Source of the DNA: Sarcocystis neurona
Taxonomy: Eukaryota; Apicomplexa; Conoidasida; Eucoccidiorida; Sarcocystidae
Length of the DNA stretch: 64,000 nt
Assembly (NCBI GenBank): GCA_000727475.1
Contig: KL647312.1
Span: 248,001 to 312,000 of the forward strand
Direction of reading: 5' to 3'
Every line of letters starts with the position of its first letter. Position 1 is the stretch's first letter. A model generated the notes under the pieces. That model was given only the letters and a program-made list of their open reading frames with translations, was not told the DNA's origin and made no database searches. The position numbers were made by a program, and so were the translations under genes. This document shows, one piece after another, positions 25,701 through 37,000 of the stretch.

Positions 25701-26511
25701 AGTGCGGGACAAAGAATCATTCCTCCTGTTCAATCAGCGATAACACACAAGCATGTGGCCAAAGCAACAGTGTCAAGCTCCCCCCCCAAAGCGGCTTAAA
25801 TGGGACACAGACGGGCGCAATTGTAATGCCCTCGTGCACAGGCGACAAGAGCGCCGATGGCACACGCAAAATCTCGCCCCAGTGTGAAGGGACGTGGCGA
25901 AACGGTCTCCCGTGTCTGGACGCTTGTACCTCAGAAGGTTCGATGTCTTTTCACTGCGGAAGCAAAACGGTGCCCCGCAGCCAGAGAGGGAAACATCAGA
26001 AGCATGCAGCGTGTTGCAGTGTTTCATCCCACGATATAACGCTCATGCATCGGCAGGAGAAAGGCAGGCGTGATCGCTCCTGGAAGCCAAAGCAATCACC
26101 TCTTCCGACTGGTCCTCGTAAGTACAAATAGTATGCTGCTTGCTCTAACGTTCTTACTCTTTTTTGGTGCACTCTGCAGGATCTCTATAAGAAAGTCGTA
26201 AGACGCCTTTTCTGCTTCCTGCTTACAACACAGACTGCTTGACACCCGTAGCGAAAAAGCGCAAACTGTCCTTCAGGGTGTGTGAGACCAACGGTGGAGC
26301 CACGTGGCCGTCCTACTCGAGTACGACAGGCGGCAAAAAAAACAAAGTCGGTCGTTCTTTTAAGGTCCATAGAGGAGTCAGCGTACCCGTGAACTACTCA
26401 TCCTCGCAACGTTCGTCGGCTTCACTCGAAAGTGTCTGCGGAGTATGCAGTACTTCTGATAATACGGCCCTGGCGTTTCCACCAAGAAAGACAGAAATAT
26501 TCATCGCCTGA
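22756..26511 (+). CDS. Divergent kinesin with N-terminal extension, motor in exons 1-5
   Basis: Exons are 22756-23489, 23664-23987, 24452-24752, 24866-24991, 25196-26117 and 26234-26511, all phase-consistent; 894 aa if it ends at the TGA at 26509. Residues 1-155 are a polar extension. The motor follows: VVVRIRG (first strand), ETILAYGQTGSGKTHSLFGT with the P-loop at 236-243, switch I rebuilt across a junction as LNARSSRSHAIVQFF (about 350), switch II TLADLAGCER (about 400, Cys where DLAGSE is usual), ALNTSISALNRLIRKM, then ALNRVLFDYLQPDCGVCMLF and VSLSTLTIASDCRLI, which align with the usual final motor helices. ATPase motifs are intact, so motor activity is expected. Residues after about 490 are disordered. 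Exon 5 ends in a perfect donor (GTAAGT). Whether exon 6 ends the protein or splices on is unresolved. The subfamily was not assigned. Confidence 0.85.
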
Positions 26512-26707
26512 AGACAATACTAGTTATGCAAGCGCTTTAGGGGTTACGGTGTAGGGTTTAGAGCTTCTGGCTGCGCGAGATTTTGTATCGGTCGTTACCT
26601 TGGTGCGTGTCCCGCAAACGCAGTACACTCGTTAGCTTACAAGGCTGTCCACGTTTTCTGGGCAAGGAATATGCTGTATTGTTACCTTGCTAGAACAAGC
26701 TGCAGCA

Positions 26708-29673
26708 ATGTCAGAGAGTGACACTACGGACAACGCAGGATGCGCTTCGATCTCGGAGGACGCCCACGTCCCCTCCCTCGGATCATGTGCAGCCAGGCGT
26801 ACTGTATAGGGGAGCTCAGGTACTCTGACATTAGTGTATCATCAGAGCGTTCCCTCGATAACATGTGGTTCTGGATTCAGAGAGCGAGGACACTCGGGAC
26901 TGCGATTACCTACGAAAAGAGAGAATGTCGCAGTGCACCTGTTGCTATAGTATGACTGACGAAGACAACAGAATAAAGAGAAGGCACCGCCGATGCTGCA
27001 AGCACATTCGAGCTGAGCAGCTGCAGACGGTTGCTCTTCACCATCTGTGTCAGCAACAAGAAGAAGAAATACAGGCCGAAATACAGCACCTCGAAAGGAA
27101 ACTCACGTCGCTGATGCTGCTCTGTGCGTCCGAGCAAACAAGCTCAAGGGCGCCTTGCAGAGCTCCTGATTTGAAAGTTTTGTGTAATAAAGCATCATCT
27201 GCTGGTAGGGCCAGCCAGGAGTCTACCCCACCCTACCTGCGTGAAGGACGTCGGCTTCTGGCACACTGTAAGTCCGATGGGTCTCCCAGTACAGCAAATG
27301 AGTCGGATCGTGGAGCCGATGATCGAAACTCCAACAGCAATGAAGATACTTGCCAGCAACACGTAGGCGAATGCGTTCGAGCTGACCGCAGGGTTTTACG
27401 CGGAAAACTTCAAGAAGAGAGAGGGGCGCCTGAAATCGACCTTGGCAGAAGCAGTGAAAGTGGTTCGCAGACTACGCTGCTGTGCGAAAACAAAGGGCAG
27501 AGCACAACTGTGAAATGTGGCGAGGGTACGACGGCATGTCTTGCAGTCACCCGAACTTCCGCCTGTCGACGCAGAGAATTATTAGACGGACTCCTTGCAG
27601 AGAGACAAAATGCAACCAACAACTCGATTCTTCGGCGCGCGAAATCAACCGGGGAATTTCGTGCGGTCTTTTCACCCGCACCACGTGCTCAAATGTCTGA
27701 AGTAGAGATGTCATCAACTCACAGAACAAGGGCGGAACCCCGCTTCGGGTGCACGGTGCAAAAGACAAGAAAACAACCCACTTCAGTTCAAGCACGACTT
27801 CACACAGATATCACTAAGGAGTCCACCTCCTACCCGCTGCCGACCTCTACGCCTGTACCCGTTCCCGAAAAGCACCCGCCTGTGTATCGAAACAATTATG
27901 TGCTCCCAAGTAAGCTCGGCCACATTCCATTACGCTGTGCATGAGCACTAGCAAATAGAATAAGACTCTGCAGACGTAAGCAGTATGCGAAGATAGGTCC
28001 CATGTTTTGACCATGTCTGAAGCGCGTGCCGCTCGAAGGCAATTCTTTCTGTTACCTTGTGACATTGTTCACGTCGCCGACTACAACGAGGCAGATCAGC
28101 CTCTGCAGTCGCCTTGCAGGACTCGCTATGTCCACCGTGTGCCCACACTCGGTGAGCAGCGGCGTGGACGTCGCCTTTAAAGAACTCATCTTCATCTGAT
28201 TCTCAACGACAGGCATAAAACACTCAGAACAGTCAGCTCAGTTTGGCGGAAAGGCTACAAGCGCTCTGCTGGAGAACGTCACAGCAGAAGCAACGTTACG
28301 TGGAGATACCGACGACGAACACGGGACCCACTATTTGTCGGGAATGGTTGAACAACGTATCGCGTCGTACACAAGCGCAACACTCACCCCTCAGGTACGA
28401 CTGTGAAGTAAGGTTTCACCTGATGCTTGTCGTTTTCGGCACTCCCTTCTTTGTTTCGTTGTGGCCATGAGTGAGCAGATTTTACCGAATGTTTTCGCTG
28501 AACGCAGGACGCAGAGTATCACAGAGCGTGTTGAAGCCCGTGGCCTTCCACTGTTTTCGTGGAGCCTGAAGTCACTAAAACAATTTAGAGTGTAATCTTG
28601 TTGTTGTTCTTGTGAAACAGCAGACCGTCAAGAAGGGGTCTCCCACGCCAATGAAAGCTGACAAGAGGCATTTTTTTAGCAAACCTCTGGAAAACGAGAG
28701 GTTGAAATTGGCAGACACTCAAAATGGCTGCAACAAAGGAGAGACTCCTGCGGGCAGCGTGGGATCGAAACGTTTCACGTATCATTGTGCTGTATCTGAT
28801 CAGAGCGGGCAGGTGGCAGAGTTGTGGCCGTCACTCAGTCCAACAGGAAGGAGCTTTCCATATGAAGGTGCACCAGGACTCGTTCGCGACTCCAAATTGC
28901 CGTTGGAAGGCATCAATGTACGCAGTTGTTTACAAAGCGTGCAATGTGGAAACAACCGGGAATACCGGCCGCAGGTGCCGTCTCAGTTGACGTCTCGCCA
29001 GTCGACAGTCGGAAGGAGGTGGGAGGCGGCCGCAGCCGTAACAAATCCTCTGGAATGGAATGACGCCGAAGAAGAGTTTTCGAGTGCAGGGCAGGCGAGG
29101 CAGCTGGAAGTCCACGTCAAGAGAGAACAACTAGGAGAGCAGAAGTGGCACAGCCACACGGGAGACGTTCCCGTTACTTCGTCGGGGTTGCGTCCTTTAC
29201 TCTCCGCAGAACTGCCGACGGCCACGCCTATCAGCATATTTCAGTTCAAACAGGCAGAAAATACGTTCGGGAATTGGAGGACACCGCCTTTGATGCAGCG
29301 GGACCGCGTAGACATGAAAGATCGGACTTCCATTGACGACTTTGGCGAAGGACGGCGGCTACGGCAACGACTACGGGAGTTGCTATGCCTACGTCAGCAA
29401 CGCCGTTGGCCTCAATCAGGAAATACACGGCAGCTGAATTCGTGCAGTGTGGACAAGCTGGCGACTGCACCGGGAACAGACATCCACGAATACGCAGAAG
29501 ACTGCATTCAAGAAGAATTGGAACAAATTATTCAGCGTCTTCAAGGTCTAGGTTCTTGTCAAGAGCTTGGAGCCCCGCAGGCTCACATCCGTACCTCTGA
29601 TAATCAGGCGACACCGCCGCTACCCTGCGGTTCCGCGTTTGAATTGCTCAGCAAGATGCAGCCCGCTTTCTAG
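26708..29673 (+). CDS. Kinesin tail exons or separate coiled-coil gene
   Basis: Four exons chain cleanly: 26881-27909, 28023-28151, 28213-28394 and 28621-29673. Donors are ccca|GTAAGC, ctcg|GTGAGC and ctcag|GTACGA, and phases 1, 1 and 0 are kept, giving 797 residues to the TAG. An upstream short exon probably begins near 26708, where an ATG starts MSESDTTDNAGCASISEDAH; its donor is unclear. The product is mostly polar, with likely coiled coils at HHLCQQQEEEIQAEIQHLER and near the end (RQRLRELLCLRQQRRW, EELEQIIQRLQGL). The same strand, short distance and coiled-coil content fit a kinesin stalk and tail. The separate ATG and the TGA at 26509 fit an independent gene. No catalytic domain is seen. 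Confidence 0.6.
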
Positions 29674-31304
29674 CCGGAAGTCGCCTGCTCCTTCGGCAAC
29701 AGAGGCGCAAGCGCGAACGCTTATACATTTCTAAGATCACGTGCAGAGTGTTGTTGTACACCGCAGCCACTCTGGGTGCTACTGCGTTTTAAGGGCACTT
29801 TCCCTGCGACGGCACCGCTACAGTCGTCAGGTTATCTATTATTTTTCGGGACATGTGGGTGCGATGCTGGCCGAACGGCGCAGTCGCGTAAGGCACTGAG
29901 TAGCTTCCAGTAGGGTAGACATAGGATGAATGTGGGGGAGCCCTTCTATCAGGTTTAACAAGCGTAGAGTTGGACAGACAGTGTGAGGCAATGGCAGCAA
30001 ACAAGGCAGTCCCTAGGTGGTCTACCCGCCGAGTGAGCTATTCACTACTTTCTGCTAATCAGGGTTGAAGAACCACGTCTCGTCGGTGAACACCGAAGTA
30101 CAAAAATGGGTGATTCACCAAGTGATTGTGCGTTACGATATGAAGCAGTGCGCTGTGCGAGATAGCACAGTTCACAACGCTGCAATCAAAACCTTCCTCG
30201 CGTGTAAATATTTCCAGTGCCAGAACGCGTAGTTCGCCCCAAGTTGTGTGTACACGAAACGTGTTCAACAATAGATCTTAACGTCGCCTCATTGCAGAAA
30301 GTGTATCTTTTACTTCAGCCACGTTCCTCACTAAGATGGTAGATGCATGCGCGCAGTACAGCACGGCCAATCCTCAGCAGAAGGGCAATGCACACGCCTG
30401 TACAGCCCATCCATGCGCCTCCCGACGAAACTGAAACCTAAGGAATAGTAAACAAACCAGTGAACCAAGTACAGGGGCACCGTGCAGTTTCACGTGCGCC
30501 TTGAACACCCTCTCTGCCTTACGGGCTATGAGCTAGGACCAGGGGCGAACGTGAGAAACAATTGAGCGATCATACTTCGAACGCTGCAGCTGTCCTCATC
30601 CTCATTAATATAACCGTGGTAGGACTTTTCTGATTCTTCCTTACGAAAGTGTCTTCGGGTCCGCAGAATGATCAAACCTCTGCGCTGTATTTGGATGTGC
30701 AGAAAGGCACGAATGATGGAGACAAACGTAAGAAATACGTTTCAAAATGTTTGTAAGGACGCATCAGCAGGACAGCCTGACTGACGTTAGATGGGCTGGC
30801 TTAACAAGCACGGAGAACGTTGGTTTTTTTGCACGCAGTTCGAAAACTCATGTGTCCACTGCATCTCTAACGTCCGGTTAGCACACTTGATTCACGACGC
30901 TGACGAAGATCTACACTGCTTGTTCACATTTAGGTTCACAGCAGGGAACGGCGGAGGTTCATTCACCTGTAAGAGGGAAATGACTTCCGCCGTTTCTCGT
31001 GCGTAAAAACAAGGACGTTCACTTGACAGCGGCCCAGTACGTGCGCCACGGTTCCTTGATTTTTGTATCGCCAATGCACCACACCTGAGAAAACTATGGA
31101 CCGGACCCCTGTGCAGCGCGCTTCCCATGCAGGTCTGCCCTACGGTGCAGGACGCTGCCATGCGACTGGAGATCTGTGCAGTGTAGTTTTGACTGAATGT
31201 GTCCCTAGTCAAGATCGAGCATCAGCTACTGAGAATGGGGCTGTGGTTCCGCTTGGATGAAACCAAGGATGTTCACATGGAGACACGGTAGACCCTGGTA
31301 ACGT
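29674..31304. other. Intergenic between convergent genes, nothing supported
   Basis: Plus-strand and minus-strand genes converge on this stretch. ORFs are short (up to about 105 codons, minus 30892-31212) and lack motifs. It should contain the two 3' UTRs; no clear polyadenylation signal was singled out. Confidence 0.5.
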
Positions 31305-33571
31305 CTAACAGTGCTCAACGTCAGCATCTTCTGAAACAAGGAGCGCACGCCGCTCTTCCTCGTTGTGGTTTGCCCCCCTTGCTGGCGATTTCTTCGCTAG
31401 TATGTCGGTATCTCGACAGGGAAATCCAGCTTGCGAGAAGACAGCAATCATAGAACTCCTCTCTACGGCGAGAGGGATTCCTGTTGCGAGGACGTGAATT
31501 GCGTTACTGCCGACAGGGCGAGATCCTCCGCAGCGCGGACACATAAGCGAGAAAAAACTAACGACGGCGGACGCCAGAAGGACATGCGGCAGTCTCGGAG
31601 TGCGTAACGCTACGTCGTCGATCAGCCACGGCCGGAAAAGTGGCATGAGGAAGCCAACGCTTGCAAGAAGGATGATCTCGATGGTTTGGAACAACGACAA
31701 CCGCTTCAGGCCATACGCGTCTTTAGACGGAAACACCCCACAACAGTCAGGTCAAGGAAGGAGTGTGAAAAGGTGTGCGCGTCAAACTGTGTACACATTC
31801 GGGTTTAATATCACTGAAGGTCTCGACAGACTGCTGTACACTGCCTGCAATACGAAGCAGACTGCGTGACACGACTGCGCTTATTCTGATAAGCCACGTG
31901 CGGTGTACGTCAATTTTCTGCTGTGGGAGGTACACCAGAGCATCTAAATGGTTCTGCTGGAGACTTTTCCTCACTTGTCAGCATGATGAACATTGCAGTC
32001 GGTGCTAGAGCTTGCACCACATTTCCGATAACCAACCCTGTCGCGCACAGTAGGGGACGCTGCGTAGTGAAAAGCAAGCCCGCCAACGCCAAGAAGATGC
32101 TCGCAAAGAGCCCGATACCGTAAGGTGTCATCTGCACAGTCGACTTCGTCGTACCTAGGCGAGTTTGTCCCAAATGCAGACAGTACAACGTTGGCAGGAC
32201 GAGTACCAGGCAAGGTGCCGACCACGTCGACGTCTTCTGAAGAACTGAGCTGTTCGCTGCAACCGTTGTGCGTTGGGCACTCTCGCCGGCTTGTACCACA
32301 ATGTTCTGCTCCAAGTACAGACGAAAGGGCTCCAGACCCATGGATATGGCAAACCACCAGAGCGAAATTGCGTAGATGTCGGCTGAACGCAGCTGTTGTT
32401 TTAGCGACAGGTTCCAGAGAGGCGGTACCTCGTGAGTGTCGCTTGAACTGTGCTTCCGCGCAGTATATTCTTCCCGTTTTTCACCTTCGTCGTCCTCCTT
32501 TTTTTGAAGCATACAACCTACAGTGACAAATGGAACCAAGATGAAATTCTCCACGTACGTGTTGTGAATCCTACACGAATGGGTGAGGACAGTGATTTGA
32601 GGAGTGAAGACTACATGAGTTAGCCACGATGTATGAGCTGTAGTTTACATTTTCGCGCTATATGCACTGGACGGACTGAGTAAACAAGAGTCCAGAGCCT
32701 TGCTCCTTATACCTTGAAAGTTCTTGTTATGCTGGCTCGAAGCCCTTTGGTCGTCTACGTTCTTTTTCGGATGCTCAGTGGCGTCTAGAGGCTCGTAGAA
32801 GTCAGCACCAGCAACAGGGAATGACCAGCGCGGAATGCACATGATGACAAGCATGAGCAACAGCGGATACACCGTGGCGACGTACACGCAGACGGCTCGG
32901 CAGACATCCAATGCGTAATACTCCACCAGGAGCTGCAGCATCTGTAGGGGAATTACGCTGGCAAAATCGGTTGCGCATATAGCCGTAAAAACAATAGCGG
33001 GATTTCTGAAGCAGGCGACAATAGGCAAAACAGCGTTAGTGGTAGCGCACGTTAGGCCGAGGAAACACAATCCCAGTGTCTGAGCAGCCGTCGACTCCGC
33101 TGTTACAGAGATCAGAAGACCACACGCAGCCGCAACCACACAAAGCAAACCAAGAACCTTCGGAGAAGACCGCGGTGCGAAGAGGCTGGACAGGGCAAGA
33201 CCCGCCAGCAGACCGCTGCTTCCGCTAATCGCAAACGTATCTGCTAAAAGCAGGAGTTTTTCTTCTTTTGGTGACTCTCCTAGGTTAAGAAACGCAGGCG
33301 AATGCTGTATGAAGGACCGGAGTGGGCCATTACAGCGGTGCAGGGATGGTGCAAAGATCAATATACAGAGATGAGCGAGGAGGCGCAGAGCTCGGCAACA
33401 ACCTCCTTCAGGACAGCCGGAACCTGCCACGACAGGCCCTTCCATTGTTACTCGACTCCATTCTTCGTGCACCTTCTGATCTTCTTTTGCCCCTGCCTGG
33501 TGACCTGAATGCCGCGACACCGTAGTATCTCTCGTTACAGCATCAGCACGGATCCGGTCACCTTCCGTCAT
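31305..33571 (-). CDS. Multi-pass transporter, major-facilitator type, possibly ApiAT/SLC43-like
   Basis: Exons are 33571-32649, 32570-31936 and 31720-31305. Junctions are gaaaat|GTAAAC to tgtag|GATT and gctctg|GTGTAC to ctaaag|ACGC, with phases 2 and 1 kept; 657 aa. The start ATG precedes a soluble N-terminus of about 70 residues. Hydrophobic segments include LLAHLCILIFAPSLH, LLAGLALSSLF, VLGLLCVVAAACGLLISV, VCVYVATVYPLLLMLVIMCI, then after a charged central loop YGIGLFASIFLALAGLLF, VIGNVVQALAPTAMFIML and IEIILLASVGFLMPLF. Two hydrophobic halves split by a charged loop is the usual 12-helix pattern. The segment after the first helix (a CxG...L pattern, then a charged stretch and a second helix with Gly-rich turns) resembles apicomplexan amino-acid transporters and SLC43, but this is weak. 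The substrate is unknown. Confidence 0.68.
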
Positions 33572-34048
33572 CGATGAAGGAGGTCTAGGGCGGAGCAAGA
33601 GTTCAGCCCTGCCCTACAAAGTCAAGACGTGGTGCCGTGTGCGTTGCTAGTGAAGCGTCGCACATAGACGGTGAACGAAGGGTCAGAAACTGTCCGTTCT
33701 TCTGCTGCTTCTCAACGTCGAGGTCTTTCTTGAGCTAGCCAGTGTTTCTAAATTCGCTCAGGTATCTGGGAATGCAGCAGGGGCGAGATCGCATCGGTGG
33801 ACGTCTGCGTAGGCCCGAAAGTTCCATTGTTTTCCCGTCTTAGGGGGGCTAGCTTCGGCGGAAGTTTTCGAAAGACTGGCTTTTCAAAGCCTCCAGAAGC
33901 TATTTATCCTCTAGCTACAGGGCAGGACCGGCTTTAGTGCAGGGGACGCGTAACGCAACCAGTAATCTTGCCAGAATTTTGACAGGCCTCGACCACGTCA
34001 CACCCGTTCCAATCCTTGCTCCACCTGCGTGTGTTTACCGCCTTTAGA
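33572..34048. other. Intergenic, no gene seen
   Basis: This lies between a minus-strand gene start and the leftmost plus-strand candidate exon, so it probably includes promoter sequence. No open stretch or motif stands out. Confidence 0.5.
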
Positions 34049-37000
34049 ATGGTGAGAGGGCAGCACATAGGGCACTCTTGATAGCCCTTGTTCAGGATGG
34101 TGCATTGTTTTTTGTTATCGAAGAAAGTGTGGGAGTCAAAGACATTTCCGCGTCCTCGAAAAGAAAACTCGCCACGCAGGTGTGTGCTGGATATGTCATC
34201 CTGTCGAATTTCTGCCGCGCGTTCCAGATGCTCCTGGTAGCAGTCTGAGTGGAATGAACCTGAAGGCAGATGATACTAACGAAGGGCCAATGACGACCGC
34301 CCTCTATCAATGGATTTTCGCACACGGCCACTTAGAGGCTGCCTACTGGGTGAGCTGCAAAGAGCTAGGGCTCCGGCGACACAGTAAGGTGAGAGTAGTT
34401 GCGTCGGCGTTACCTTCCGCGTGCACAGGCCTGAGTTCATATCCTGAAAAGTAAAATAGTTTCTGTATTGTGCGTAGTTCCGACGCGGCATGCCGTGGTG
34501 TAGCATACAGCAGGAGGCACTCAGTTGGCAGAACACAAGAAGGCTCATAACACGGGCCTGGTCAGGGTCCACTCACTTTCAAGTTTCAGATCTGACATGA
34601 AGCCTTATCGGTATTCCGCACAAGACGAAAGGCTGTTCGGTGCTCCTCTAGTTTCCTTGTCACCGTTGTGCTTCCTACATGCTGGTAAAGACCTGTGCCC
34701 CGCTTGCAGTAGATTTTGTGGCGGTCATGGAGTGTTAGACTGCGCACCGCTGAATGGCTTGACATCACTACGCTGACAACTGTATGGCTGTACGCCTTTT
34801 GCGATGCGTTAAGTACAATTACAGAGAAAGGTCACTTTTGTTTAGCAAGCATGTGACGGTGATAGAAACGCCTTCGATTGAAATTCAGGTGTGTTTGGTG
34901 CTCCCTGCGGCTGCATACCACACGCCACGCAGTGTGCATCCGGTACGGCCAACTACGTTGGCTGCCACATTTAGAGTTGTCCAGCTTCATGCGGCAGAAT
35001 AATGCTGAAGTAGTGGCAAGAGATTTTCTAGAGCAGTTTCGCCACCCTCATTCATCAAGTGGATCCTGAAATTCTTCAACTGCGAAAAGTTTGCCCCAGG
35101 GGAGTGTACTTGTCGACATTGCTCGCGCAGCTTCTGCTCTAGATCGTAAGAGCGATCTTATGGTAGCGACCTTACTCTGTCCCCTTTCAACACTTCGAGC
35201 GTGCACAGCCGCAAAGCCAGATGCTGTAAGGCGACTGCAGTATTTGACCACTCACAAAGGGGCTTCAGCTACGCGGCATATCCGCCACAAACAATTATTC
35301 CAATTGTTCTCCGACAGCGAACGACACACAAGGGCTTCAGCGCACACTCACGGAGAACAGCCTTGGAGATACACTGAAGAGACCTCTCTGTTGGTTTTCT
35401 TGGCCATGTGCGGGAGCGAGTGCTGCACAGTGCCACTAGTCCTCGGCTGCGAGGTGATACTCAGTTTGACGATTTGGAAGAAGGCGACCACGCTTCGATT
35501 CAAGCTCACACTGACGACAAAAACCTTGCCGTAGTGCATGAGGAACCCACACGCTTGCAATTGTAGGGAATGACTTCACGTATCGTGATTTAGTCACCGC
35601 CTTAGTTGCGGAAATCAGTGTAGCACAGATCACATTTACTCAGCAAAAGGTGTTGGGGAACCACAGTTTGGACAAGTCACAGGGGGGGATGTGTTCGGCA
35701 ACAGACCTTTTGGGCGAAAACGGTGCACACCCTTGCACTGAATTGGGACCCCGGCACTCCTTTAGCTGCACCTTTGTCATTGGCGGTTCACTCGTGACGA
35801 GAAAAAGGAAGGAACACAAGGGAGGCTGCACTTCTCCGCATCATGCGATTTTTCGAACAATATGCAATTAGAGCAAGTGAATAATACACTGGAGAGTATG
35901 CAGTGCTCCAAGCGAACCGGCGTATTGTGTTTCGGGCTTCTATATCAAAGGAGAGCGGAGTGATTTACAGTGGTGTAAGTCTATCAGCTTCTTCGAGTTT
36001 TACGCAGTGCAGAAGACACTCCGGCGGATCTCGTTGACAACCAGTGACAAGAGGTCTGTGTAGTGAAGATCTGCAGGACGGAACAACCGATCAAACTTGA
36101 AGACGACCGTACCGGGGCTGCTGGCTACCTAACGATAACTTGCGGAACTGTTTGGTCAGCCGTGACGGTGCAGCCTACGAATCCTTCAGAGGCTGCTGAG
36201 TCTTCAAAAGTTTCTGCACGCCACCCGCCATTTAAGCACACTTTGAGATAGAGACTGCTGCTGTGCAATCCAGACGTATGTTTTGCGCGCGGCTTGCCTT
36301 CAAAGACACCGATCGAGTTCAGTTGAAACGCAGTTTCTTGTGCATTTCTGATACAATCCTAACCCTCCCTGTCCACGATTGTCTTACGTGGCAGTACCGA
36401 AGTTGTCTGTAATAGAGACTCCAATATAGCAGACACTGTCATCTCTCTACGCCCCTGTGTCGCCTGCAAGACATTGCAATCAGTAGAGTGCTTAGTTTGT
36501 GCTTCTCGAACAGTTCGTCGCGACGACCGATCGTTGGCATGCGACCTCTCTGATGTCACCAGATGCCAGGTGGGGCCGTCCCCGAAGTGAAGCCCTCGTT
36601 AGACGTCGACAACATCTGTTCCAATTTTTTCCACGAGCCCCCGCAACCGCTGTCAGTAGCCTACCAAAAATAGGTGCTTGTCAAAAATCTCTGTCGGGGA
36701 AACGGGGACTTAGCGAAGACGTGGAGGTGCCTCGTCAGCAGGGCGAAAGTGCATTTTGTGTGCCACGTTCCCCTCGGTTTGCTTGGTAATTGCCCTTCAA
36801 CCCCCCACTTCTCAGCATGAAGAGATGGATTTGCGGCTGGTGGACTCATTGTTTGAGCCTTTGCAAACTCTCGGCGAGAGCTTCACCAGCTTACTAACGT
36901 GCGCCCGTGATTCGAAGCTACCGGTAACCGGCTAATTAACTTATTAACGTCGGAAGTCGCACAACTGCGTGAACACGTAGTACAGGCCACAACGGGCCAT

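Noticed and set aside
26533..26563. Telomere-like strings (tttaggg, tagggttta)
   Set aside because: Only one or two imperfect units, not a tandem array; expected by chance.
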